DNA of 64,000 nucleotides from Chrysoporthe austroafricana (taxonomy: Eukaryota; Ascomycota; Sordariomycetes; Diaporthales; Cryphonectriaceae). The stretch lies in assembly GCA_001051155.2 (NCBI GenBank), contig JYIP02000002.1, forward strand, positions 1,433,583 to 1,497,582, given 5' to 3'. This document shows, piece after piece, positions 44,794-56,231 of the stretch (position 1 is the first letter of the stretch; each line of letters starts with the position of its first letter). The notes under the pieces are model-generated. The model was not told the DNA's origin and searched no databases. It worked only from the letters and a program-made list of their open reading frames with translations. The translations under genes and the position numbers were made by a program.

Positions 44794-45903
44794 AGAATAG
44801 TATCATCACAGTATATAGAAGATAGACCCGGTCGAGGTGTGTTCAAATCCGGGTAGATATCTTGCCAGGGACGACCGTGAACTACGACAAGCTAGGTCAT
44901 CAAAGCTGGCCACTCTTTATACCTACCGCCAGACACACAGACATACAGGTCGTACGACGGCGGCGAGCAACCGTCCCCACGGCCCCAGCTATCGTGGCGG
45001 CAATCTTTCCCCAACATGTCACGTCAGGCTCGTTTCGGCGTGGTTGACCCCCCAAAGCTGTGTGGGGAAAGCCCACAGGTTGTCTGGGGTAAATTTATGG
45101 GAATGCTGAGCTGCGTTCAGTCCCTGCTAACAAGGCACGTCTCGGCGTGTATCAACAGAATCGCCAACGCCTAGAGGTAGCTGGCGGGCGGCGTGGCTAT
45201 AGGGAGATCACGGGATGCCTATGTGGATGACTATCTCGGGCGCCGAGACTTGGTTTCGTTGGCAACAACGCCAGGGAAGACACGGGCGGCTGGCAAGTAG
45301 GCCAGCACAAGCCGCGCACAGGCGCACAAGCCGCATGCATACAGGCAGGAACAGCTGATATTGCCCGGCCGTTGATCCCCTTTCCCGGTGATGCCTCGCG
45401 ACGGCGCGGCGGGACTTGCTCTGTTCGAGAAGGCAGGTCTGAATCTCCGTAGTCAGGAGGAAGCAGTCGGGCTCTCATTCCAATTGTTAGCTGGTTGATG
45501 TGGGTTAACGAATTTATACTAACCCCTCGGCGTCTGTGGCGGACCTTGATGGGCCAACTCGCCGTGTCCTCGCAGCTGAATGGCACCCCTCAGACCTCTC
45601 TCTATCTCTCTCTCTGTATCTATCTGGCAAGCTCAACTTTCGATCCGCGCAGAGGCACGATCCAAATTCGCGGAGCCACGCATCCGCCCATCAGCGAGCT
45701 CCCGGTATCCATCTCAGCACCATAGATTCGAGACCTGTTTCTACGAGGACGACAACAGTGGTGTGCTCCGCGGGACTTTTCTCAAAGCACGGAGACGGAG
45801 AGCCTCTCTCATCCTACTCGTCGCTTTCACGAGCTCGCGGTCCTCCCAATGTAGGCCGTATGTCCGAGGCTTCATCGCTTGGGAAGACTGATCCGCTGGA
45901 CAG

Positions 45904-45936
45904 ACAGGCAGGCAGGCAGGCAGGCAGGCAGGTAGG
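45904..45936. repeat. (GGCA)n microsatellite
   Basis: Seven consecutive GGCA units in intergenic DNA. Confidence 0.85.
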
Positions 45937-46759
45937 CTATCACGCTTGGGCGGAGGAGGCTAGACAAACTTTCTGGATTCCTGACGTCTATCGATAGATT
46001 AGAAATTCATATATCTAAGAAGACTAAGAAGCACTGCAAATCAAATCCTTGGCTCGGCAGATGCGCTGTCTTACGACAGACCGCATTAGAAGTAAAAGGT
46101 TTTGATCATGGTCTTTAAAAAAACGTCGAAGCAGTCGGCCAACCCTTTCCCATCCCGGCGCCTCGAGGGCTACCTTCCCCCGTATCTATCCGCACCTCCC
46201 TGAAAACAAAGCACAAAGCACATAGGAGACACTCGCTTGTTGGTAGATCTGGTCTCAATATTCCTGAAAAATATAAAAATAGAAGAGAGAGAAAAAAATG
46301 AATAAAGGAAACAAATACACAGTGAGTGACAAAAGTGCCCAAGTTGGCAACAGCTACTGAACGAGGATCAACACGCTCCACAAGAATCCACCAACAGACA
46401 ATGGTTCAACAATCGAAATGACGCAAGAACATTACCTCCTCGTCTGAGCGACCCGAACAGTAGCAATGAAGAACAAGAAGAATAACGCGAAGGACTGGGG
46501 CAGGCAGGGGTATCTCGGTATCTTTCTCTCGCATACGAAACGTAGTTGCATCATCCATCCCGAAGAAACGCTCAAAAACTTAGCAGACCGACCAGCAGAA
46601 GAAAGTAATGACAGGCTATGAGATGACGGGGTAGAGATCGTGCAATGTAGATTTCGTATCACTGGTGGGTGAACAAAAAAGTTGGTTCGGTATCGGCGGT
46701 GATATGATTAGCCGGTCGGGTCGAAGAATTTATGGTAATGATCGTCAGAGAGACATGTC

Positions 46760-48850
46760 TTATGATCCGCCAAAGTGGAAAACGCTGGACATAATGGAGC
46801 CTGGTCGTGAATCGGTGGTCGAGTTTGCGGACGTCATCGTCGAATCCCGTATCGAGTTCTGCATCGAGTCCCTCATCGAACTCTGCATGGAGTCTCTCAT
46901 CGAGTTTTGCATAGAATCCCGCATCGAGTCCCTCATCGAATCGCGCATCGAATCCCGCGCCGGCACTACCGTTCGGCCGGAGCTCGTCGTCCGCATGCTC
47001 CATCGCCTCTTCTGCGCGGCTGCGTTCATTCCTGCCTGCTGCATGTTCGGGCCGATTGGAGGATCCGGAGCGCGCGAGGTTGTGTAATGGGTGGGTTGCG
47101 GATACTGAGGGTGACCCTGCTGTGGGTATGGTTGCGATTCATCGGGGACACCCATGGTCGCGGTTATGTTGGCATAATTGGTGCCGTTTGATAAGAGGTC
47201 GGTCCAGTAGCCAAACGAGTGCGTCGGCGTGCGCAACGGGAGATTGGGCATATGCGGTGTTGTGATGATAGTGTCGTCCGGGTCAAGACTAGGTTTACGG
47301 TTAGCAATACATTCCAAGGATTGAGGGGCTTTGGCTCCGTGAAGTCCGATTCGCAGAATCTTATGTGGACGAGGAGGGACATAGTCAGGGCATGACGACG
47401 TACAATAAGAATGATGTGTTGGAGAGATCCTGAGATGTGGACAGCGCAGACTGAGGATCCTGCTGAGTAGTCCACGCCCCAGCGTCCGGTGGCATGCTCT
47501 GCGGCGTGTAGTTCATAGGTGGCGGTACCATACTAATCTTTGACAGACTCGCGGCATCCTCTTCCACCTTGGGGAATGTGGGCAAAGGCGTCTCGAATGG
47601 ACTAAAGTCGGGTATGTCCATGTGCGACTGCTGCTGCTGCTGCTGTTGCTGTTGCTGCAGTTGCTGGTCGATGGCGCCTCGGCTGCGATCCACGCGGTGG
47701 TTGACTGAAGCCATCTGGCACGAGCCGCGGATCGGGATAAAGAAACCGTGCGGAAGCTGCGTTGGCGTGCCTTTCTTCGCATACCCCAGGGCTGATGCGC
47801 ATTGCACGAATGACTGCACGTCTGGGATGTGCCGGCATTCGAGCATCTTTCGTAGGGTGAAGGACGAAAGAGCCTCCCAAGCAGGCGACTCGGAGGACAG
47901 CTTGACCCGGCGCTTCCATGCCTCATCCACCGGAGACTGGCGCATGAGGTTGCGGAATCTCGCCGAGTAGGACCAGTCCCGATGTGTTAGGCCGTCTCCG
48001 TCAAAGTGATCGGCAACGTGTGCGAAGTATTCGTGGGCCTTCTTATCAGCGTCCTCGTCGCTCTGCGCTTCGAAAATGCGCTTGCAGTCTTGGAAGCCAC
48101 ATGCAAAGACAACCTGCGGGCATGTCTTGGCCATGGCGTCGTCGGGCAGTGGGCCCACGCCCTGGTGGCATGACTTGAGGTGGTTAGTATATGCGGACTT
48201 CCATTCGAACGGCAGCCCGCATCCCGCCGCGGTACATGTCCACACGGAATGGTTGGTATGGAACTCGTGAAAATGGCGCTTGAGGTCATTCTTGCGCTTG
48301 ATCTCGACCGTGATGCCTCGTTCTCCGCAAAAGGGACACTCGAATGGCTCCTGCTTCTTGTTCCCCCACGAGCTACCGATGCCTCCGAGGTTGGAGCGCT
48401 TGGAAGCGGCAGCAGCCCGACGGACGACCTTGCGGCCAATAGATCTCGCTGAGGACGTCGGCGCAGCGTTGTGCCCTGGTATGACATTAGCGGACGAGGC
48501 TGCGGGCGAAGGCGCCAGGCTCAGGCTGTGGAACGATGATGTGTCGGAGCATGTCGAGTAGAGGCTGCCGGTTATGGAGCTGGCGTCGGAGAAGGAGATG
48601 GGACTCGGGTTTGCTTCGAAGGCCACAGCTATGTGGCCGCTGCTCGACGTCGCCGGCGGTATCGCGGTTCCCGGCTCTACAGGAGGAGAGGTTAGATCGT
48701 ACGTCGACGTGGAGACGGGCTGGGTGGGACTCGCTCACCACTCGCCGCTGCGGACCGCAGCATAGCTACCAAGTCTGTCAACCCATACTTGCCCAGCAAG
48801 TACCGTATCATAGTAGTGTCGTCCATTGCATTATTGTTGTTGTTGTCCAT
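46760..48850 (-). CDS. C2H2 zinc-finger regulator with poly-Q and Asp-Ser-Met repeats
   Basis: Three exons (48850-48739, 48676-47404, 47288-46760) give 637 residues. Exon 1 (MDNNNNNAMDDTTMIRYLL) is required because the long middle frame has no ATG; the GTGAGC donor and TCTAAC...TGTAG end join AAAS to EPGTAIPP. Fingers: EPFECPFC with KRKNDLKRHFHEFH (Cys151, Cys154, His172, His177) and WTCTAAGCGLPFEW with YTNHLKSCH, then a third Cys/His segment, VFACGFQDCKRIF with HEYFAHVADHF. A run of about ten Gln lies in the middle, and the C-terminus has tandem RDSM/QNSM tetrapeptides. It is probably a nuclear DNA-binding regulator; targets are unknown. Intron 2 is 115 nt. A 7.4 kb gene-free region lies upstream, as is common for developmental regulators. 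Confidence 0.87.
46840..46975 (-). repeat. 12 bp tandem repeat encoding RDSM/QNSM units
   Basis: About ten diverged 12 nt units (consensus on the coding strand CGCGAYTCGATG) in the last exon of the C2H2 gene, encoding RDSM, QNSM, QSSM and related tetrapeptides. Confidence 0.85.
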
Positions 48851-51800
48851 CTTGGCCCGAGTTCAGTCACTGCCCTTCAGGATGTCCGAAAAGGCTCAGG
48901 GGTAAAGATGCGCACGACATGCGTGGGTCGAGAAGGTCGATAAATCTACGCGGCTGCTAATTGAGAGACGTAAGAAATGGGGCCGCAGTGCGCTCGCCTA
49001 GCTTTGATTAGGCGTAAATGTCGGTAAACAGGTGGCCTGCTGACGACCCGGAAGGTTCGTAGCCGGCGGCGTGACGATGCCGTAGTGATCGTGTGCAACG
49101 GAAATCGGAGGCGACGGGAAAGGTAGAGGGTAAAAGAATGTTGATCCTCATCTGCAAGTGGAAGAGGGCGTTTCGCGTCCAGCAAGGCCCGACTCAAGTC
49201 AAGAGCTGGGAGAGAGGAGGAAGTCGGTCAGGTGGGCTGTGCAATCTCATATAGGAATAGGGTAGATCGGTTTGGACGCGGTACTGTCCACGATCCAGTG
49301 TGGGAACAGCCCGGCCTTTGGGAATGTAAGGTTGAGCCGAGCGGTGTCCAGGACAGCGAGGGAGGACAGGCGAGCGGTGATGTTGCGGGGGTTGCAATTT
49401 GCAGGCAGATTGATGGGGAACGTGGTCTGGTCTTTGATTGAAGACACCAGGCTCGATCGAACCCGGTGCGGTCGCGTGCGGGGATGCAGAGCCGTGCGTC
49501 GCTGCGATCCAGGCAAGAAGCAGCAGGGTGAAACCCGTCAGGCTTAGAGGGTCGAGTTCGATCAGGTTGGGACGATGCCTCGTGTGGATTGCAAATCGGC
49601 TGGAATGCGCCTTGTTGTGTCCAGGCCCGTCCTGCTGGGAAGGCGGGAGGAGACGGCGCAGGCACAGGTCTGGTCAAGCGGCCAGCCAGGCGTGCCAGGC
49701 CAGCGAGGCCCGCCAGGCCCGCCAGGCTCTCGCGCCTGTCCGGCTGTCCCATCCCGCCTAACGCACGACGGTCTAACCTCTTTTTGCCCAGAGCAACCTG
49801 GTGGGCCAGAGCCTGAGCGTGTCCAGCGGTCCTCTCCGCTCTAGTGCCAAGGGCGCTTGCGCCACAGGCAAGTTCGGGTTCGATCGCGTGCCAGGGCCAG
49901 GGGACTCGTCCTCGGCTGGAGCACCTATCAGGATTCAGGGGTAGCCACGGCTTCTGGTGGTGTTTCGACTTGCTGAAGAAGGCATTTCGAAAGCCGCTAG
50001 AACCACCTGAAACGGGGATCCGCGAGTTTCGACCAGACGCAATCGCCGCTAGCCAGTCAGATCTCTACTTACCACATACCACGACAGTATGTAGTGATGT
50101 AGTAAGCCGGGTGCCCGCCGCCATGGATCCGAGCTCCGGAGAGATGTGCCAGCCGGCCTGGCCTGGTGATGGCAAGGGTGCATCCTACACAATGCCCATT
50201 TTGTCCACGGGCGCACGGCTCAGATACAAGCTGATGTGGCTTGCAGTGGGAGACGGTTCACGGCAGGGGGGCTCCCCCCTCCATTTCGATTCTGGGAGCC
50301 GGACATGGTTGACTTCCGTCTGCGGCGTAACCCAAGGCGGCAAGCAGCTGAAACCCTGCGCGGCTGCAGAGGCTCTAGCCATGCGGGTGAAGGGCACTCG
50401 GGGCTCAAGCTGCTCTTGCTGAACATGTGTGTCCCCAGATCCTACACATGCCATGCATGTGAGGCATGCGAGGGGATGACTCGAGGGAGCGCTATCGGTG
50501 GGGGGGTTGTTTAAAACCCCGACTCGACGCAAGCCCGGGCTTCGCGCAGTGCGTCAGGTGTGAGGCGATAAGTGAACCGTTGCGTAGCATCGGCAGAACT
50601 GGACCTGCCGGGAGTGACATTTGACAAGGGAAGGGGAGAATAAGGTTGGCCCGCCGCCGAGCCGAGCTGGGAGCTGGGTGATGAGATCGATAGGCTCACG
50701 GCGGGCTCTGGCTTGGCGGCTTGCTGGAAACATACTCTGTACGTACAGTACAGTAGGGCCCGGAACGTGGAGCAGGCGGCTTTGTGTCACTCGAGAAGCC
50801 GTCCACGTCCATTGTATCGTGTGCTCGCAGGACGTAAGCCCAGCCTCGCGAGGCAAGATGCAAGATGCAGGATGCACCACCCTCCATCGACCGCCATATG
50901 CCGATGCAGCGCCCAAGGACCCCTCGTCCTGGGCTTGGCCATCAGCTGCCCGTCATGTTCGCCGTACAGTCCCGTGCCCGTCAGCATGATCTGCCCCAGG
51001 TTGCGTCTCTGCGTGGCCAGCGCGGACGGGAATGCCACTTCATCTGCAGGCACGGCGGGGGAGCCTGCTCAGCTCTGCAGGAGACGCCAGATCCCTAGCC
51101 GGTGCTAGCACCAGAAGGGTAGCATCTTCTGACACCTGTCGACCTGCCGTCGAGCGGGAGGGCTGTCGATCTTGGTGTGATCGCCTGCTCTTCCCACCTC
51201 TGCCGCGGCATCAGCACCACCAGGACTTGCTGGCCGTCCGTCAGGAGGGCTCCCCGGCCCCCGCCAGGTGAGATGGGTCCTGCGAGGCCGCTGGGCGGAC
51301 AGGCCGCAACGGGAAACTGGGTCGTCCAATCTGACATTGATGAACATAGCGTGATGGTGCGAAAATGGGTCATCGTGAAATTACCGGATACGACCGTACG
51401 GGAGTCGCGTGGGTGTGCGTTTTCTGGTCCGAGGCGGTGATCCTAACAATTAGAATGGGACGCCAGCCGCGCCAGTGGGTGTGTGGCTTGAGCTGGTGGG
51501 AGGGGGTCCTCGACTGTCGTTCGTTGAATCCCGATCGCCTGCTGGCCGCTCGCTCAATCAGGGCCTGGGCGGGCTGGGCACGGTGGGGTTGGATTGCATG
51601 GGCTCACGGGCTGCATGGTCGCACGGCCCACACAGCTCATCACGCATGCAAGTCAAATTGCGGTCCCACACGCTCCACAGAAGCTTGTTGAGGACGGCAG
51701 GAGCCACTCAACGCCGGCGTGTGCGCTCATGATGCTGAAAATAGAAACAGCGAAATGCTGTTGCCTGTACCCGAGTACCTGCACGGTCGCACTGGCACTA

Positions 51801-54800
51801 GTACCACACAGTAGTGCCACCCATACTGCCATGGGGGAGGTGGTACATGGCAGGGCGGCGCGCACCCAGTAGCGTGCGACCGGGGCCGACGGTCCCATCT
51901 GTTTCTGGCCGTGTCAGGAAGGTGTGCTAGTAATTGCTCTGGGCCGTGCTTGCCCTCGACCCCCGGGCCCTCGTGCCTTCCCAGGCGTTGCTCGCCGTAC
52001 TGGCCGTACTGGCCCTGCTGGCCCTGCCCTCGGCGGCTTCCCGTCTTCCCCTGACCCTGACCCTGGCCTTGGCCTTCCCTTGACCCTGACGTCGAGCTCA
52101 CTCTCAACATCGACCATGAGCACGATCCCGACCATCTTGTCACCTTATCACCTTGTCACCTCGTCACCAATGTCACCATGACCCCAGGTCCGTGTCCCTG
52201 CCCGTGGTCATGCCTATTCTATCACATCTTTCTCGCTCGTCCTAGCTCCGTCAGCCATGGACGATCTCGACAGGTCCACGTCAGGACGCCCCAGGCCAGC
52301 CCATCCCGCACATCCCCTCCCTCGCGTGCCCTGCCATGCCATGCCATGCCATGCCATGCCATGCCATGCCATGCCATCCCCTCAGCTTCTCCGTCAGGCG
52401 GCTCAAGCCCCGCGGCATATGATTGACGGTCCAAATGGGCCGTCAGTACAAACAGGCTCGGCTGAGAAGCACTCAGGCGACGTGACCAGTCAACGGTGAC
52501 CACATCGCACAGCCGAGATTGCACTCGATACTAGTCCCCTCGCTCACTCCTCGGCCCCCCCCCCTTCTTCTCCTCGGCGGTAAGTACTTATGTCCACTGG
52601 CCAGGGTCCTGCAGCCAAACATACGTCTCTGCGGCTCGCCAGGGTTTCGCCAGGCCCTTCCAGATCGGCACTAATCCTCCTGTCTTGTTGAGCGTTCCTC
52701 TTGGCCATTTTCAGACTGGCGAGCCGCCAGGTACAGACGCTGGATGCCAAATTGGTCTTTGTCAGTGGCCCTCCTTTCCTGAAGCAGGTAGGGGAACAAC
52801 AACACTGCCATTGCTGCGTCTCTCCTCGGGTGTTGGAGGGGATCGCATCCAGATTGGCAAATTCAGCGACGGAGTGCAGCAACACAATAATACACGATCG
52901 CGGCTCTTAGCTGCGCTCCAGAAGAGTTGCCACTTACCGGTGAGAGAGGGACGGTGGTTCCGTGCCCTGCACTGACAAATCCTCCGCATATCACCACACC
53001 CTCCACATCAGGACTCAAGCGTCAATGCTATCTGTTGATATGCACCCCCCAGCCTTTCCCCTCCCCTCCCCTGGTCCCCCTTGCCTCCCGGCACCCCTTA
53101 CCCAGCTTCCACCTCCGTGCTTCCTTCTCCACGTGCTGGGCATCCTCCTCGCCCTGATCTCCCCCCTCCCCTTCTCCCCCCACCCTCCCTTTGGCTTGGG
53201 AGGCACCGCGACCTAGAGGGTTCAGCATGCAAGTCATTGCCTTGTCTGCCCATCTCACCGTTCCTGGCAGCCCGTCGTGCAAGGGCGAGCCGCGCAGGGC
53301 CAGCCTCTGCCCAGGTCGAGCTCATCGCTCACCGGTCAGCTCCCCTCCTTCGAGAGCGCCGACTGCCTCGTACAGAGCGGCAAGCTGATGTGGCCCTACC
53401 TGACCTGGTCCTCCATGGGCTGCCTGGCCTCAGACTGATCTTCCCCCGTCTCGAGATCCCGGGATGGCCGGGGCACGGTCAACAGGGACTCTCCGTCGAG
53501 CCCTGTAGGGGTCCAAGGCCTATGTTGTGTTGGAGACACGCTTGGCACATTGATGCTCTGCGGTCCAGACACCGATATTGAGAGCAAAGCGGTCACCCAG
53601 TTGAGGCTTTGGTTCACACGGCGCCGGCCTTGGCGCCTGATCAAGAGCAGGATCAAGACCCTGGCCTCGTGGTAAGGCTGTCAGCATCCTCGCATACGGC
53701 CCCGACGCCATCGGTTCGTGGTAGAGTCCCCGGGAAGGAGCCCCAACAGCGGTACTTACCTGCACTAGGATTTTGTCCGACGTTCGCAATTCCTTCACAC
53801 GAGCTCGCCTGGTGCCATGGGCCTCATTCCCGTATTTGGTGAGCTCCTGGATAGATGGCAGGGTCCTGGGCGTGTTTACAGCTCCAGACATGTCCTCCGC
53901 CTGAGGCTGCCAAAGTAATTTGCATGTCACAGCTAGCATCCGCAGTACCAACACTAGCGACAGCTACACGGTGCGTATTGCCACCAACAGGTGCTAAAAG
54001 AGCTTACAGGACGCGTTCGGGGGCCGTATCGGGGAGGATGAGGCCTCGCCTGCTCTCACCATCGCGACTCTGCCTCCTCCTTCGCGGTCTGCAGGGTCCC
54101 CTTTGTTCTCCCATTACGGGCCTCCTTCTTTGGGATGGGGAAGGAGGCCCAGATGCTCGGGCCCTTTTCCTTCCAGAATACACATATAGCCCTCTGGACC
54201 CAGTGGCCTGACCATCATGGGTGAGAGATTGGTACTCCTGTCTCAGCCATTGCACGCATGAAAAGTGAGAGGAATATAGCATGGCAAGCCACAGGACGAG
54301 AAATCAGGCATATGTTTCGAGTCCTTTCACTATGTCATGTGCGAGCGCTGCAAGAATAGTAACATATTCAAACTGAGAAGCCTCACGCAGGAGACAACCC
54401 TCTATTTCCGGGAGACTTTTCTCCCTAAGCTTATGGGACGCTCTCAAACTTCTTCCGAGGCCCAATGCCGCATGGCCATGGTTAGCAAAGGTGTCAAAGA
54501 CTGAGCGCTCATCAGCACGACACTTTCAGCCCCCAAGCCTGTCCTCCTACCGTCGCCCAGAACCCAATGCCAGGATCGAGACGCGAAGAGAATTGAAATG
54601 AGCAGAAACGCCGGAGTGGCCTCTCAAGATGGCATGAGCTTACCTCCATAAGCGTCTCAGGGCGATCTTGCCACAATCCGTCCCTCGTCTTTTCCTCGAT
54701 CACTCACCGAGCATATACTTCGTGGTGCCCAAAGGTAGCAGGGCGCTCTATCATGGGCCGCCCCGCCACCGCCCGTCCTCTGTCTTTTTCTCGTGAAACT

Positions 54801-56231
54801 AGCCCCCGAAAGCACATTCTCTCCCTTCGATTTACCTATTGACCTGCTTCCTTTCCAAAAGCACCACTGGCATCTCAGGAATTGACTCCCAGCTATGCTG
54901 TCATCCCCCCGCCCCCCCCAAAAAGAGATAGGCCAACGAAATTGCTCTGCTGGGAACAGGTATCTTGGGGCTGGAGGATGGCGGTCATCGGCGGAGCGGG
55001 CTCGAGCTCTTGCAAAGGATCCTCGCTCTGACGCCCTGATTACTGAACGTTCGGAGCAAGGTAGAGTACAGGAAGCTGTTCGCGAGTCCAAGGGTGAGCG
55101 GAGATGAAAGACGCGGTCGTCTACATGGGCTTCAGCGGTTTGTTGATGGCGGCAAGGGTGAGAACCCTTTATGATTCTTGTTTCTGACGAATTTTGCCGC
55201 CACGAACGCGAGCACCCTGATTGTGGGTATTCGGTTTTGGTATACCAGGCCTGGTGCCGGACGACTTACCGAAGGTGATAGCTAAGAAATCTGCAACAGA
55301 ACATATATATACATGCCCGCAAGTTTGTACACGAGCCATGCGGACCCGAAAGCATAAGGACTGACTGAGTAAGTGACACTCAGGAGAGACAGGTGCGCGA
55401 TCTGTTCGCCTTGCGTACAAGCGCCCCCAAATCTGGCTTCAGAGTGGAGGCGATGGTTGGGCAGCAGCTTTCGGATGGATACCTGGGTAGCTAAGTGCGT
55501 GGTTATGACAGTCGAGCGGGTCCTACAAAGGTTAGGTGCCCGGAAATTGTTGGACGCTCTGGTCGCAACTGTGTACTGGCGCTGAGGCCGATTCGCCACC
55601 GGTCGAGACGCTCTGCCGTCCCCCGGCCGTTCAGACCGGCGAGCTGAGTGTGGGTTTGGTCGCCTCCTCGCGCGGCAACCAGACTCTCGTTCGCTCATGT
55701 CGATGGGCCGTCGTCGAGAGCACCGCAATGGCACAGTGCTGGTAGACAACGCCGCCACCGCTTGGGACTTGGATGCTCCGGGGTTTTGATCTAGGACAGC
55801 GTGCCAGCAGTCTGAGTATGCAAACGACTTTTTGCTTTTTTCCATTCCGCCCCTACTCGTTGGCTCGCGGTGTGCGTATATATTATTTACAAATTTTGGG
55901 CGCATACTGGAGGTATTCCCCGAACACCATCCCCCTCCCTTTTTGTTTTTTTCTCTGTCCATCCCGAGCGGCACCTGAATCGTCCAGCCGTAAAGCGAAA
56001 GACTTAGCATACTCCACTCATGCCATTCTTGCCAGGCCCGTTGACAATACACGTTATGTGACCACACAACACTGGCCAACGCGATCGTCGGCTTTCTTGC
56101 CCATTGGCGAATCGCTCACTTGCGATCCCTTATCAGTCGCGGGCCGGTGTGAACTCTTGTGCGAGAAGTGAAACGTAAATTAGAAACACCCGCCGCTTTG
56201 CTTTTGGTTCAAATGCACAACGTCGAACGCC
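48851..56231. other. 7.4 kb region without recognisable genes
   Basis: No reading frame here resembles a known protein, in a window where genes otherwise average one per 3 kb. The minus strand carries several strong donor-like sequences (GTAAGT or GTAAGC near 55269, 54651, 53757 and 52933), some after open frames such as MSGAVNTPRTLPSIQELTKY ending at a GCAG|GTAAGT boundary near 53757. This would fit a long spliced 5' leader of the C2H2 regulator or a noncoding transcript (inference). It also contains a CATGC repeat and Gly/Pro-coding-like GC runs. Confidence 0.5.
52333..52377. repeat. (CCATG)n pentanucleotide repeat
   Basis: About eight perfect CCATG units in the long gene-free region. Confidence 0.9.

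Larger units (their letters stand above)
44737..46759. other. Intergenic region, no gene recognised
   Basis: 2.0 kb between the PhyH promoter and the 3' end of the C2H2 regulator. It contains a TA/TG microsatellite and a GGCA repeat. Short open frames are random-looking. Confidence 0.5.

Noticed and set aside
52333..52377. CRISPR-like array
   Set aside because: A simple perfect pentanucleotide microsatellite without spacers, in a eukaryotic genome.
55282..56079. 265-codon minus-strand frame downstream of ILV2
   Set aside because: It begins with a non-ATG codon and has no recognisable motif.
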